Below, in pieces: positions 18,903 to 26,474 of a stretch of 36,593 nucleotides of DNA (position 1 is its first letter; each line of letters starts with the position of its first letter). Below the pieces are notes generated by a model, which was not told the origin of the DNA, did not search any database, and saw only the letters and a list, made by a program, of their open reading frames with translations. Origin of the DNA: Bacteroidia bacterium (GTDB lineage Bacteria; Bacteroidota; Bacteroidia; Bacteroidales; Paludibacteraceae); contig SAAO01000037.1 of the NCBI GenBank assembly GCA_009929375.1, positions 1-36,593 of the forward strand. The letters are read 5' to 3'. Made by a program: the position numbers and the translations under genes.

Positions 18903-19928
18903 ATGAAACAACAAAAATTTTTATCTATTGCTCTGTTTGCAACTATGTTCACAGTATTCCAAAGCTGTGACGAAAAACTTAGCCCAAATGCTGAATATGA
19001 AAATGTAAATGATGCTGAAAAGGAAGTTGCAATTGAAATAGCCCAATCAAAAGAAAGCTATCAGTTTATTGAATCAGTGCTTCGTGGTGCTGATAGTGAG
19101 TTTCTGGAAGGGGACTTTATGCAAAACATCTCTGCTGCTATGCGGGTTCGTGCATCCGAAAGGTGCGACACTATTAAAAGTGCAGAAGAAATACCTGTTT
19201 ATTCATCCGAAGATATAAATCACAAGATTTATGCTGATGGTACTTACAGTTATCTAAACCTGAATACTACTCCGCCCGACAGCAATGTATTCAACGACTT
19301 AAATGTGTACAAGCAACCATTAGATGAGGTCGTTGGTAAAACTATTGTAAAAGATGGAGTTGCTTATTTGTACAACCTCAATGGAGACCTTATTCACTCC
19401 AAAGAAACAGGAACAGCAAATTACAGTGTTTTGCTGGACTCATTAAGGAGTGCAATTGCCTCTGGCAAGACTGATGAATCTTCACTACAAGCAGCCAAAG
19501 CCATACAGTCACGGCGACTTACCAAAGCCATTCATGGTGCTAAAACTGCTGGCATGAAATTGATAAGTCAATCGGACGATGAAATTGTGTTCGAGATGAA
19601 TCTTGGAGTTGCTGAATCATCGTTGCCACAGCGTGTTAAATCATCTGTTCAGCGTAAGGCTGTAATGCGATTTAGCGGCGATATGACTTGTATGTATGAG
19701 CAAAAAGTGTATGAAAACAACCAACTGGTACAGATAGTAAGCTACGAATATCAGACCGATAATGCTAGTTTTGCTAAAAGAGCTCCTCAGGCTGTGAAAA
19801 ACTTGCTGCCAAACACAAGTATAAAGGGAATTACGCTTAAAAGTTTGAAAGTGAAAAGCGATGGAACTCCCTATGTGATGGTAAACAAAGAGCATTATAA
19901 GAAAAACCAAGTGACTATTAACCTGTAA
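18903..19928 (+). CDS. unrecognised lipoprotein
   Basis: 341 residues. The N-terminus MKQQKFLSIALFATMFTVFQSC is a lipoprotein signal with lipobox FQSC (Cys22). I do not recognise a family. The body is mostly polar. The C-terminal half (about 205-341) looks beta-rich with a Lys/Ser-rich basic character (PQRVKSSVQRKAVMRFSG, NTSIKGITLKSLKVKSDGTP). It is the first of three same-strand exported-protein genes; the next ATG is 13 bases after its stop, so they are likely co-transcribed. A role with the adjacent hydrolase is inference from position only. Confidence 0.75.
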   Translation: MKQQKFLSIALFATMFTVFQSCDEKLSPNAEYENVNDAEKEVAIEIAQSKESYQFIESVLRGADSEFLEGDFMQNISAAMRVRASERCDTIKSAEEIPVYSSEDINHKIYADGTYSYLNLNTTPPDSNVFNDLNVYKQPLDEVVGKTIVKDGVAYLYNLNGDLIHSKETGTANYSVLLDSLRSAIASGKTDESSLQAAKAIQSRRLTKAIHGAKTAGMKLISQSDDEIVFEMNLGVAESSLPQRVKSSVQRKAVMRFSGDMTCMYEQKVYENNQLVQIVSYEYQTDNASFAKRAPQAVKNLLPNTSIKGITLKSLKVKSDGTPYVMVNKEHYKKNQVTINL

Positions 19929-19941
19929 AATTTACATCTTT

Positions 19942-21240
19942 ATGAAAACAAAAATCAGTATATTTGCCTTCGCGTTGTTTGCCTTGGTGCTCAATATCAA
20001 CGCTCAGAATAATTATAAATGGATTCATGGCCTGAATGGCACTGAAGATAGCTGGAAAATATATAAGGAAGCGTTTACTCCGGTAAATGGCTCAATGCTT
20101 AAGTATTCAAGCGACAAAAGTATTACGAGTATTGCCGAGGTTGTATGGAACGAAAACTATAATCAATTTAATCAAAATACGATTTTAATTGGACATAGTA
20201 TGGGTGGTCTGGTTGCACGTGAGCTGGAAAGAAACCATTCCACGAAAATCAAAGGAATAATCACCCTGGGAACTCCACATCAGGGGGCGCATGTAGCAAA
20301 AGAGTTGCGTTTTGGAGGATTAAATAAGCTGAAAGACAAGGTGGTCGTGAAAGGTAATGAGTGTGTGACTGCATCTTCATTGGCATTTGCATACGACATT
20401 CCGGGTTTAGCTCCTTTTTTTCTTTCAATAGCACTTTCGGTAAATGCTGTAAGTGCTGTATTGACAGGGCCTATTGGAGATATTGCTCTGAACGAAATTG
20501 CAGCAGGTCAATTCAATAAAGATTGCACCGACGACTTACAGCCGGGCAGCGGGTTTATGAATACCCTGGCAAGTCGGAAGATAAATGTCCCAATTTTGAC
20601 ATTTGCAAGTCAGGAAGATCGTTGGCAGTTGCCCCGTGTGGTACATTGTCAGTCAAACTACAAAAGGTTGTCGACAGATCCTTATGCGAATGTTGATGGT
20701 AATTTTGATATGACAGGTTACAATGCGTTGAGTGATTTTAATAATGGGCTCAAGGTTTTCGCAGATATTCATAACGGATTTGCTGAGGTTTGTGATGTGA
20801 TCGGTTATGTTTTTCCTTCGAATTTAGTTGCTGCTGCTTTGCATCGCGCTGCTGCTTATAAACTCAAATCGGCATCGAGTTACATTGAAAATGGATTAGA
20901 CTACGATCACGCAGTATTAATCGGCGCAACCCGTTTAGATCCAATCCCTGAGTATCATGAATCTCTAAGTACACGTCAGTTAAGTGTTTTGCAGCCTGCA
21001 ATCAAAGAGGACGGTTATGTGACTTATACATACGTTACTGTTCCCGAACCTCATGATGGTGTTGCTTCAGTAAAAACCCAGCAGCTTGACAAATCGAGAG
21101 GGTACAATGTGATTTGGGCCAATACCACCATTAAAGGAGTAAACCATATGGAGCAGAGAAATCACAAGAATACAAAGGAAGAATTTAGATTAGTTTTTGA
21201 GGGTACAGGAAAATATCCGACATTATTCAAAAACAATTAA
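19942..21240 (+). CDS. exported alpha/beta hydrolase, PGAP1/lipase-like
   Basis: 432 residues with signal peptide MKTKISIFAFALFALVLNINA. The hydrolase fold is visible: oxyanion-hole segment WIHGLNG (about 27-33), nucleophile elbow LIGHSMGGLVARE (Ser86), then IITLGTPHQGA, typical of lipases and PGAP1-like esterases. A candidate catalytic Asp lies in FASQEDRWQ and a candidate His near the C-terminus in KGVNHMEQRNH; these two are assigned by eye. The insertion between the GTPHQGA strand and the Asp (about residues 118-220) probably forms a lid. The substrate is unknown; an ester such as a lipid or a polysaccharide acyl group is plausible. Located between two lipoprotein genes in a likely operon. 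Confidence 0.8.
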   Translation: MKTKISIFAFALFALVLNINAQNNYKWIHGLNGTEDSWKIYKEAFTPVNGSMLKYSSDKSITSIAEVVWNENYNQFNQNTILIGHSMGGLVARELERNHSTKIKGIITLGTPHQGAHVAKELRFGGLNKLKDKVVVKGNECVTASSLAFAYDIPGLAPFFLSIALSVNAVSAVLTGPIGDIALNEIAAGQFNKDCTDDLQPGSGFMNTLASRKINVPILTFASQEDRWQLPRVVHCQSNYKRLSTDPYANVDGNFDMTGYNALSDFNNGLKVFADIHNGFAEVCDVIGYVFPSNLVAAALHRAAAYKLKSASSYIENGLDYDHAVLIGATRLDPIPEYHESLSTRQLSVLQPAIKEDGYVTYTYVTVPEPHDGVASVKTQQLDKSRGYNVIWANTTIKGVNHMEQRNHKNTKEEFRLVFEGTGKYPTLFKNN

Positions 21241-21247
21241 CTTAACC

Positions 21248-21281
21248 ACTCCAGACATAGTTGAAAAATTATGTCTGGAGT
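21248..21281 (+). terminator. hairpin between the hydrolase and beta-propeller genes
   Basis: A perfect 12-bp stem ACTCCAGACATA/TATGTCTGGAGT around a 10-base loop. It starts 8 bases after the hydrolase stop and ends 16 bases before the next ATG. The downstream tract is TAATATAAA, not a good T-run. It may be a partial terminator or attenuator, or a 3'-end stabiliser lowering expression of the third gene. Confidence 0.55.
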
Positions 21282-21296
21282 TAATATAAACAACAC

Positions 21297-22589
21297 ATGA
21301 AACAATTATTTCTTTTATTTTGTATTATCTCTTTTTTTTCATGCACAAGTTGTAAGGATGATCTAACTATTGACAAAAATATTATTTGGAAAAATAAAAT
21401 AAGTGGAAATGATTTGATAGGGTTGCCTGGTGTCGGTTATCCAATTTATAACAATACTGTTGTTTTTCATAGTACTCCTGTGGCTGGTGATGATGATGAG
21501 AATAGTATATTACATGGATTAGACACCAAAACGGGTGATGAATTGTGGCGATTATCAAATGCTGATTTTACTCCCAAAAAAGAACTTCGTTTTAATAGTT
21601 TCAATTATTATTATCAAAACAAGAATATTTTATTTATAGCAGATTTTGCTTATATGAATTTAAATAGAGAGACCTTCTTTTATGCTGTTGATATTAATAA
21701 AGGGAAAGTGATTTGGGTAAATGAATTTAAGCAGAAAGGTTATCAGTTTGGCAGAATTACTGTTGGCAAAGATAAATATGCTTATGTTGATTTTCAGAAA
21801 GATACAACCGAGTTTTCGTTGATTAAAGTGGATATTGAAACTGGCAACTTTTCAGAAATATTTAAATTTACACAGGCCGATATCCCGGAAGCAATTCCAA
21901 CCAAAAAAGTTGATTTCAGCACAATGTCCAAAGTTTATACAGATTATTTAGGTAACGAATATATAGCATTGAGTTTTAATGGATATAATTACGATATTGA
22001 CAAATTTAAAGTGTATATGACCTTGTGTGTTTATGGCCTTACTGAGAACAAAATTGTTTACACTGAGTATGTAAATCATAAAGTACTAGCTAAAGATGAA
22101 TGGGATGATGTTAGTGGCAATATATACTACTCTGCTGGGAGGCTGCTTATTGGAAAAGGAAAAACAATATATTGTTATGATGCATTTAAGGACGAGAAAG
22201 GGCCAAAATGGGAGCAAAGTACAGTTTTAAATGATGGTATAGGATTTGGTAGTGGCAACGATAACGTTGCAGCTGTAATGATTTTCGAGGATATTGGATT
22301 AGTGTTTTGTCATGATCACCTAATAGGTATAGATATAGCTACGGGAAAACTAATTTATAATGTATCAGCTACAGGCATGACAGATATGGCAATTATCGAT
22401 GGCATCATTTATCAACGCGATGGTAGTGACCTGCAAATGCGTGACCCACGCACAGGTAAAGAGTTAAAACGTGTATCAACACCACCTAACGAGCAGGCTT
22501 TCTCGAGTTCGCGTCCTAATGGAGCCGATGGTAAGATCTTTATTCACAGCTATACCCATGCCTATTGTATTAAAGCATGGGGGAAATAA
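21297..22589 (+). CDS. PQQ-like beta-propeller lipoprotein
   Basis: 430 residues. Lipoprotein signal MKQLFLLFCIISFFSC with Cys16 (or Cys19) as the acylated residue. The body carries repeats of the PQQ/pyrrolo-quinoline-quinone propeller type: HGLDTKTGDELWRLS, YAVDINKGKVIWVNEF, IGIDIATGKLIYNVS and a final MRDPRTGKELKRVS. No cofactor ligands can be named from sequence alone; many such propellers bind proteins, like BamB. The gene is clearly more AT-rich than its neighbours, hinting at acquisition. Third in the exported-protein cluster, followed by a terminator at 22692. Confidence 0.75.
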   Translation: MKQLFLLFCIISFFSCTSCKDDLTIDKNIIWKNKISGNDLIGLPGVGYPIYNNTVVFHSTPVAGDDDENSILHGLDTKTGDELWRLSNADFTPKKELRFNSFNYYYQNKNILFIADFAYMNLNRETFFYAVDINKGKVIWVNEFKQKGYQFGRITVGKDKYAYVDFQKDTTEFSLIKVDIETGNFSEIFKFTQADIPEAIPTKKVDFSTMSKVYTDYLGNEYIALSFNGYNYDIDKFKVYMTLCVYGLTENKIVYTEYVNHKVLAKDEWDDVSGNIYYSAGRLLIGKGKTIYCYDAFKDEKGPKWEQSTVLNDGIGFGSGNDNVAAVMIFEDIGLVFCHDHLIGIDIATGKLIYNVSATGMTDMAIIDGIIYQRDGSDLQMRDPRTGKELKRVSTPPNEQAFSSSRPNGADGKIFIHSYTHAYCIKAWGK

Positions 22590-22691
22590 CCTGAAATCTA
22601 AACAGATAAACAGAGATACATAAACGATTTTACCGGAAAAAACTTACAATTTATACAAACCTAACGACCTGTTTTAGTTTGTTTTACAAGT

Positions 22692-22725
22692 GAGAAGGGT
22701 AACTTTGTGTTACCCTTTTCTATTG
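22692..22725. terminator. terminator after the exported-protein cluster
   Basis: Stem GAGAAGGGTAAC/GTTACCCTTTTC (one G-T pair) with a 5-base TTTGT loop (22692-22720), followed by TATT. The T-run partly overlaps the stem. It is 102 bases after the beta-propeller stop. Confidence 0.7.
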
Positions 22726-22807
22726 ATTGCTATTGCAAGTCACGGTTTTCTAATCTGTTATTCAATGTTTAATCAGAGTTTTCCACGCTTCAATTACCTT
22801 TTTTTTG

Positions 22808-22815
22808 TACTTTTG
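22808..22815 (+). promoter_or_regulatory. -7 promoter element for the DUF5063 gene
   Basis: TACTTTTG matches TAnnTTTG, 23 bases before the ATG at 22839. The -33 region is T-rich without a clean TTG. Confidence 0.5.
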
Positions 22816-22838
22816 CAATTTGAATAAAACTGATATTT

Positions 22839-23477
22839 ATGTTTAACGAAGAATTGCCTGATCATGTGGTCTATAGTCCACCTGTGATTGATTTTGTAAC
22901 AGTGGTGGCCGAAACCTGTCTGTTTCTCGAAAATGCATCGGAAGGCGGAAGGGATGAGTTTATCGACAAAAGCGTGAAAATTCTTCCGCTCCTTTATCTG
23001 AAAACATCGCTGTTGAAAGTTCCGGAACCTGTGTTCGGGGATGGAGCAGAGCGTTTTGTCACGGAAGAGGATTACTTGTTTGTAAAAGAACAAATGGAGC
23101 AACTTTTGGGAGTCGATGATACTTATCTCGAGGTTTTTCACCCGGATATGGCGCTGAGCGACACTCCGATAGCGGCTTTTGTATCCGAAAATATGGCTGA
23201 CATTTATCAGGAGCTGAAAGATTTTGCAGCTAACTACCAAACTGCCGATACCGATGTAATGAATGATGCGCTTGTAGTTTGTCTTGAGGCTTTTGCCGAA
23301 CATTGGGGACAAAAACTACTGAATGCACTCAGAGCATTACACGCTTTGCGTTATAGCGATAGCTTTGGTGAAGAAGAAACCGAAGCACCTCAGGGTGCAA
23401 AACTCAATAGAAATGCCTTTCTGGGATTTCTGCATGATGATGAAGAGAAAAATGAATACGGAAAACTACTCGATTAA
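22839..23477 (+). CDS. DUF5063-family protein
   Basis: 212-residue soluble acidic helical protein resembling DUF5063, a conserved Bacteroidota family of unknown function: YSPPVIDFVTVVAETCLFLE, RDEFIDKSVKILPLLYLKTSLL, FHPDMALSDTPIAAFVSENMADIYQELKDF and EHWGQKLLNALRALHALRY. It is typically found next to a 3'-5' exonuclease gene, as here, 29 bases away. First gene of a likely three-gene operon with the exonuclease and the RlmI-like methyltransferase, which suggests a link to RNA metabolism (inference). Confidence 0.75.
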   Translation: MFNEELPDHVVYSPPVIDFVTVVAETCLFLENASEGGRDEFIDKSVKILPLLYLKTSLLKVPEPVFGDGAERFVTEEDYLFVKEQMEQLLGVDDTYLEVFHPDMALSDTPIAAFVSENMADIYQELKDFAANYQTADTDVMNDALVVCLEAFAEHWGQKLLNALRALHALRYSDSFGEEETEAPQGAKLNRNAFLGFLHDDEEKNEYGKLLD

Positions 23478-23506
23478 CTGCGGGTCGGAAAACAACCGGA
23501 AAGAAT

Positions 23507-24187
23507 ATGTTTAAACCAAAAATTAGCAAGGAGGAACTGAACGAAATGCCTGTAGTGGCTTTTGCCGGCGAGATTACCCTTGTGGATAATCCCGAAAAAG
23601 CAGAGAAGGCCATTCTCGAACTACAAAAAGCCGGCATGGTGGGCGTTGATACTGAAACAAAACCTTCGTTTACACGTGGTACTTATCATAAAGTATCGCT
23701 GGTACAAATTTCCACAACCGAACATTGTTACCTGTTCCGGTTAAATAAAATGCCTTTTCCGCCTGCACTCGGAGCTTTTCTTGCGAGTGATTCGGTTATG
23801 AAAATCGGACTTGCACTGCGCGATGATTTTGCAGGACTGAATCGTCTTTACGCTTTTAAACCTCAGAATTTTATTGATTTACAAAATATAGTAAAAAATT
23901 ACGGCATACTCGAACTGGGTCTGCAAAAGATATTTGCTATTGTGTTTGGTCGTAAAATTTCCAAAGCTCAGCGACTTACCAACTGGGAGAGCACCGAGCT
24001 AACCGAGCAACAGCAGATTTATGCTGCTACTGATGCCTGGGCAAGTCTGCTGATTTATATGCAATTGCAAAAGGAAAAGAAACTTACAAAAAAACAGGTG
24101 GAAAAAGTGGTGCTCGAAGTACTGGCACAGGAAGAAGAACTGAAACAACGACGTTTGATAGAAAAATCGCAGGAAAGCAATGCATAA
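23507..24187 (+). CDS. 3'-5' exonuclease, DEDDy type (RNase D-like domain)
   Basis: 226-residue exonuclease with the four acidic positions of the DEDDy group: VDTETK (Asp and Glu of Exo I), LRDDFAGL with FIDLQNI (Exo II region), and IYAATDAWASLLIY (Tyr and Asp of Exo III). It lacks the HRDC domains of true RNase D (about 375 residues), so it is a single-domain relative; RNA or DNA 3' trimming cannot be decided. The C-terminus is highly charged (KKLTKKQVEKVVLEV, EEELKQRRLIEKS). It overlaps the next gene by 8 bases. Confidence 0.9.
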   Translation: MFKPKISKEELNEMPVVAFAGEITLVDNPEKAEKAILELQKAGMVGVDTETKPSFTRGTYHKVSLVQISTTEHCYLFRLNKMPFPPALGAFLASDSVMKIGLALRDDFAGLNRLYAFKPQNFIDLQNIVKNYGILELGLQKIFAIVFGRKISKAQRLTNWESTELTEQQQIYAATDAWASLLIYMQLQKEKKLTKKQVEKVVLEVLAQEEELKQRRLIEKSQESNA

Positions 24188-25364
24188 AGTAATTTTAAAA
24201 CCCAAAAAAGAAGAAAGTCTGCTCCGTTTTCATCCCTGGGTGTTTTCGGGAGCTATTCAGACTATTCAGGGAAAACCTGCCGAAGGCGATTTGGTAGAAG
24301 TATTTGATTGTCGTCAGAATTATCTGGCTACAGGACATTATCAGATTGGCAGCATTGCTGTACGTGTTGTGAGTTTCGAACAACAGGAAATCGGTACTTC
24401 GTTTTGGGAAAACCGGATTTCACTGGCTTATGCGATGCGTTGCGCGCTTGGACTCGTTTCGTCCGACAATAACACATATCGTTTGGTACATGGTGAAGGC
24501 GATTCGTTGCCGGGACTTATTGTGGATGTGTACGATGACACTGCTGTAATGCAGGCACATTCGGTGGGTATGCACGAAACCCGTCACGAACTGGCAAAAG
24601 CCATTGTAAAAATGGTGCCCGAAGTGAAAAATGTGTACTATAAATCAGAAACCACATTGCCATTTAAAGCACCAATCGATCCGGAAGATGGATATCTGAT
24701 TGGTTCGGATACAAAAAAATATACAGCCAAAGAAAATAGTTTGCAATTCAATGTGGACTGGTTGCGTGGTCAAAAAACAGGTTTTTTCGTGGATCAGCGC
24801 GATAACCGAGCATTGCTCGAAAAGTATTCGAAGGGGAAATCGGTGCTCAACATGTTTTGCTACACCGGCGGTTTTTCGGTATATGCCATGCGTGGTGGAG
24901 CCACTTTGGTACATTCGGTCGATAGCTCGGCCAAAGCAATGGAAATCACCGACAAAAATATCGCTTTAAATTTTGGCAGTGATACACGTCATACATCATA
25001 TGCCGAAGATGCATTTAAATTCCTGAACGGTATTGAAAATTCGGGTGTGCAGTACGACCTGATTGTGCTCGATCCTCCTGCTTTTGCGAAGCATCGCGAA
25101 GCATTGCGCAATGCACTGAAAGGTTATAAGCGACTGAATGCAAAAGCTTTTGAACAAATAAAACCAGGCGGTATATTGTTTACATTCTCCTGTTCGCAGG
25201 TGGTTAGTCGTGAGCAATTCCGTTTGGCGGTCTTCAGTGCCGCAGCCGAATCGGGACGTAATGTTCGCATTTTGCATCAGCTTACTCAGCCGGCCGATCA
25301 TCCCGTAAACATCTATCATCCCGAAGGTGAATATCTGAAAGGTTTGGTACTTTGGGTGGAGTAG
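24180..25364 (+). CDS. rlmI: 23S rRNA cytosine-C5 methyltransferase, RlmI-like
   Basis: 394-residue class I SAM methyltransferase. N-terminal PUA domain (KVILKPKKEESLLRFHPWVFSGAI, GDLVEVFD), an EEHAD-like middle domain (RLVHGEGDSLPGLIVDVYDD), then the Rossmann part: VLNMFCYTGGFSVYAMRGGA (SAM-binding motif I), VDSS, LIVLDPPAFAKHR (motif IV) and FTFSCSQ with the catalytic cysteine. This order is that of RlmI, which methylates C1962 of E. coli 23S rRNA. The same modification is inferred here, not proved. Its ATG lies inside the 3' end of the exonuclease gene, indicating coupling. Confidence 0.92.
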   Translation: MHKVILKPKKEESLLRFHPWVFSGAIQTIQGKPAEGDLVEVFDCRQNYLATGHYQIGSIAVRVVSFEQQEIGTSFWENRISLAYAMRCALGLVSSDNNTYRLVHGEGDSLPGLIVDVYDDTAVMQAHSVGMHETRHELAKAIVKMVPEVKNVYYKSETTLPFKAPIDPEDGYLIGSDTKKYTAKENSLQFNVDWLRGQKTGFFVDQRDNRALLEKYSKGKSVLNMFCYTGGFSVYAMRGGATLVHSVDSSAKAMEITDKNIALNFGSDTRHTSYAEDAFKFLNGIENSGVQYDLIVLDPPAFAKHREALRNALKGYKRLNAKAFEQIKPGGILFTFSCSQVVSREQFRLAVFSAAAESGRNVRILHQLTQPADHPVNIYHPEGEYLKGLVLWVE

Positions 25365-25383
25365 GTTTAATAGTCGAAGTGTT

Positions 25384-26192
25384 ATGGCGAAGATCAATGT
25401 AAAGGATAATGAAATTGCAGTTATTACATTAGATAATAACGACTATGTTTCAATTACTGATATTGCAAAGTTTAAGAATGCCTTTGGTGCTGATGATGTT
25501 ATCAAAAACTGGCTGAGGAATCGGAACACTATCGAACTGTTAGGGCTTTGGGAAATATTACATAACCCAGATTTTAAACCCGTCGAATTCGACGGGTTTA
25601 GAAAAGAAGCCGGATTGAATAGCTTTGTAATGACTCCCAAACGCTGGATTGAAACAACGAATGCGATAGGAATTGTTTCTAAATCCGGACGTTATGGAGG
25701 TACTTTTGCTCACAAAGATATTGCTTTTGAGTTTGCTTCGTGGGTTTCGGTGGAGTTCAAGCTTTATTTTATTAAAGAATATCAAAGACTCAAAGATGAT
25801 GAGCAAAAACAACTTGGTTGGACTGCAAAGCGCGAATTGGCCAAATTGAATTATCATATTCATACAGATGCTATAAAAAATAACCTGATTCCAATCGAAC
25901 TCAATGTTCAGCAGACATCAATCATTTATGCTTCAGAAGCTGATGTGTTGAATGTGGCATTGTTTGGACTTACGGCAAAACAGTGGCGTGAGCAAAATCC
26001 TGATTTAAAAGCAATATTCGTGATTATGCTTCTGTTAATCAATTGATTTGTTTGTCGAATATGGAGAGTTTGAATGCTGTTTTTATTGCTGAAAACATGC
26101 CTCAGAATGATCGGCTTGTTAAGTTAAACCGTATTGCCATTCAACAAATGAGTATTCTGCATGAAAATGAAACACGGAGTTTGTTGAAGTGA
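25384..26192 (+). pseudogene. KilA-N domain protein, frameshifted
   Basis: Phage-type DNA-binding KilA-N protein: YVSITDIAKFKNAFGADDVIKNWLRNRNTIELLGLWE, then SFVMTPKRWIETTNAIGIVSKSGRYGGTFAHKDIAFEFASW and EFKLYFIKEYQRLK. The first frame stops at 26046 after QWREQNPDLK-AIFVIMLLLIN. Restoring one base at about 26010 (AAAGC to AAAGGC) continues as GNIRDYASVNQLICLSNMES and ends at 26192 with about 60 more family-like residues. The gene is therefore broken by a one-base loss, or the read is wrong at that place. It begins 19 bases after rlmI and contains a 26-bp perfect palindrome. Such genes often occur as stand-alone mobile-like insertions in Bacteroidota. Confidence 0.85.
25575..25600. repeat. 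26-bp perfect palindrome inside the KilA-N gene
   Basis: The sequence from 25575 to 25600 is its own reverse complement; its left half is TAAACCCGTCGAA, centred on an EcoRI site GAATTC. It encodes KPVEFDGF at the hinge between the KilA-N domain and the middle domain. It could form a 12-13-bp hairpin or cruciform. Confidence 0.85.
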
Positions 26193-26409
26193 AATGTAAT
26201 TTCTGAAACACTTCGTTTTTATAGTGAAGTTATCCCAACCTTTGTCACATAGCACACAATAGTTAAGTTGTTTAAGAAAAAAGTACACATAGTTCAAAAA
26301 TATCTTCGATATTTTTAGCTACTGTGGTCGAAAAGTTAATTTTAAACTAAGAAACTATGTGTAGCTAATGTGTCCGAAAAAGTCAAGACGAGTTCATAAA
26401 AAGATAATG
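26193..26409. other. gene-free stretch, possible IS/MITE remnant
   Basis: No gene is visible. An 11-bp inverted repeat TACACATAGTT (26284-26294) / AACTATGTGTA (26353-26363) encloses a 9-bp stem hairpin AAAAATATC-TTC-GATATTTTT (26296-26316). A 19-bp imperfect direct repeat TAGCTAnTGTGnnCGAAAA occurs at 26316-26334 and 26362-26380 (16 of 19 identical). No transposase remains. The pattern suggests a small non-autonomous element or the fused ends of a decayed one. Confidence 0.45.
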
Positions 26410-26453
26410 AAAAACGGAACCGATTGTCAAATGCAATCAGTTCCGTTTTTTTT
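26410..26453. terminator. bidirectional terminator between the KilA-N remnant and the pectinesterase gene
   Basis: Stem AAAAACGGAAC-c-GATTG / CAATC-a-GTTCCGTTTTT with one mismatch and a 7-base loop, flanked by A-run and T-run. On the minus strand it ends the pectinesterase transcript 22 bases after its stop. Confidence 0.85.
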
Positions 26454-26474
26454 GTTTCAATTATTTCCGATCAG

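Noticed and set aside
18903-22589. Exported-protein cluster considered as a phage-defence system or a polysaccharide utilisation locus
   Set aside because: There are no SusC/SusD genes, nucleases, NTPases or TIR-like domains; all three products are exported, which does not fit intracellular defence.
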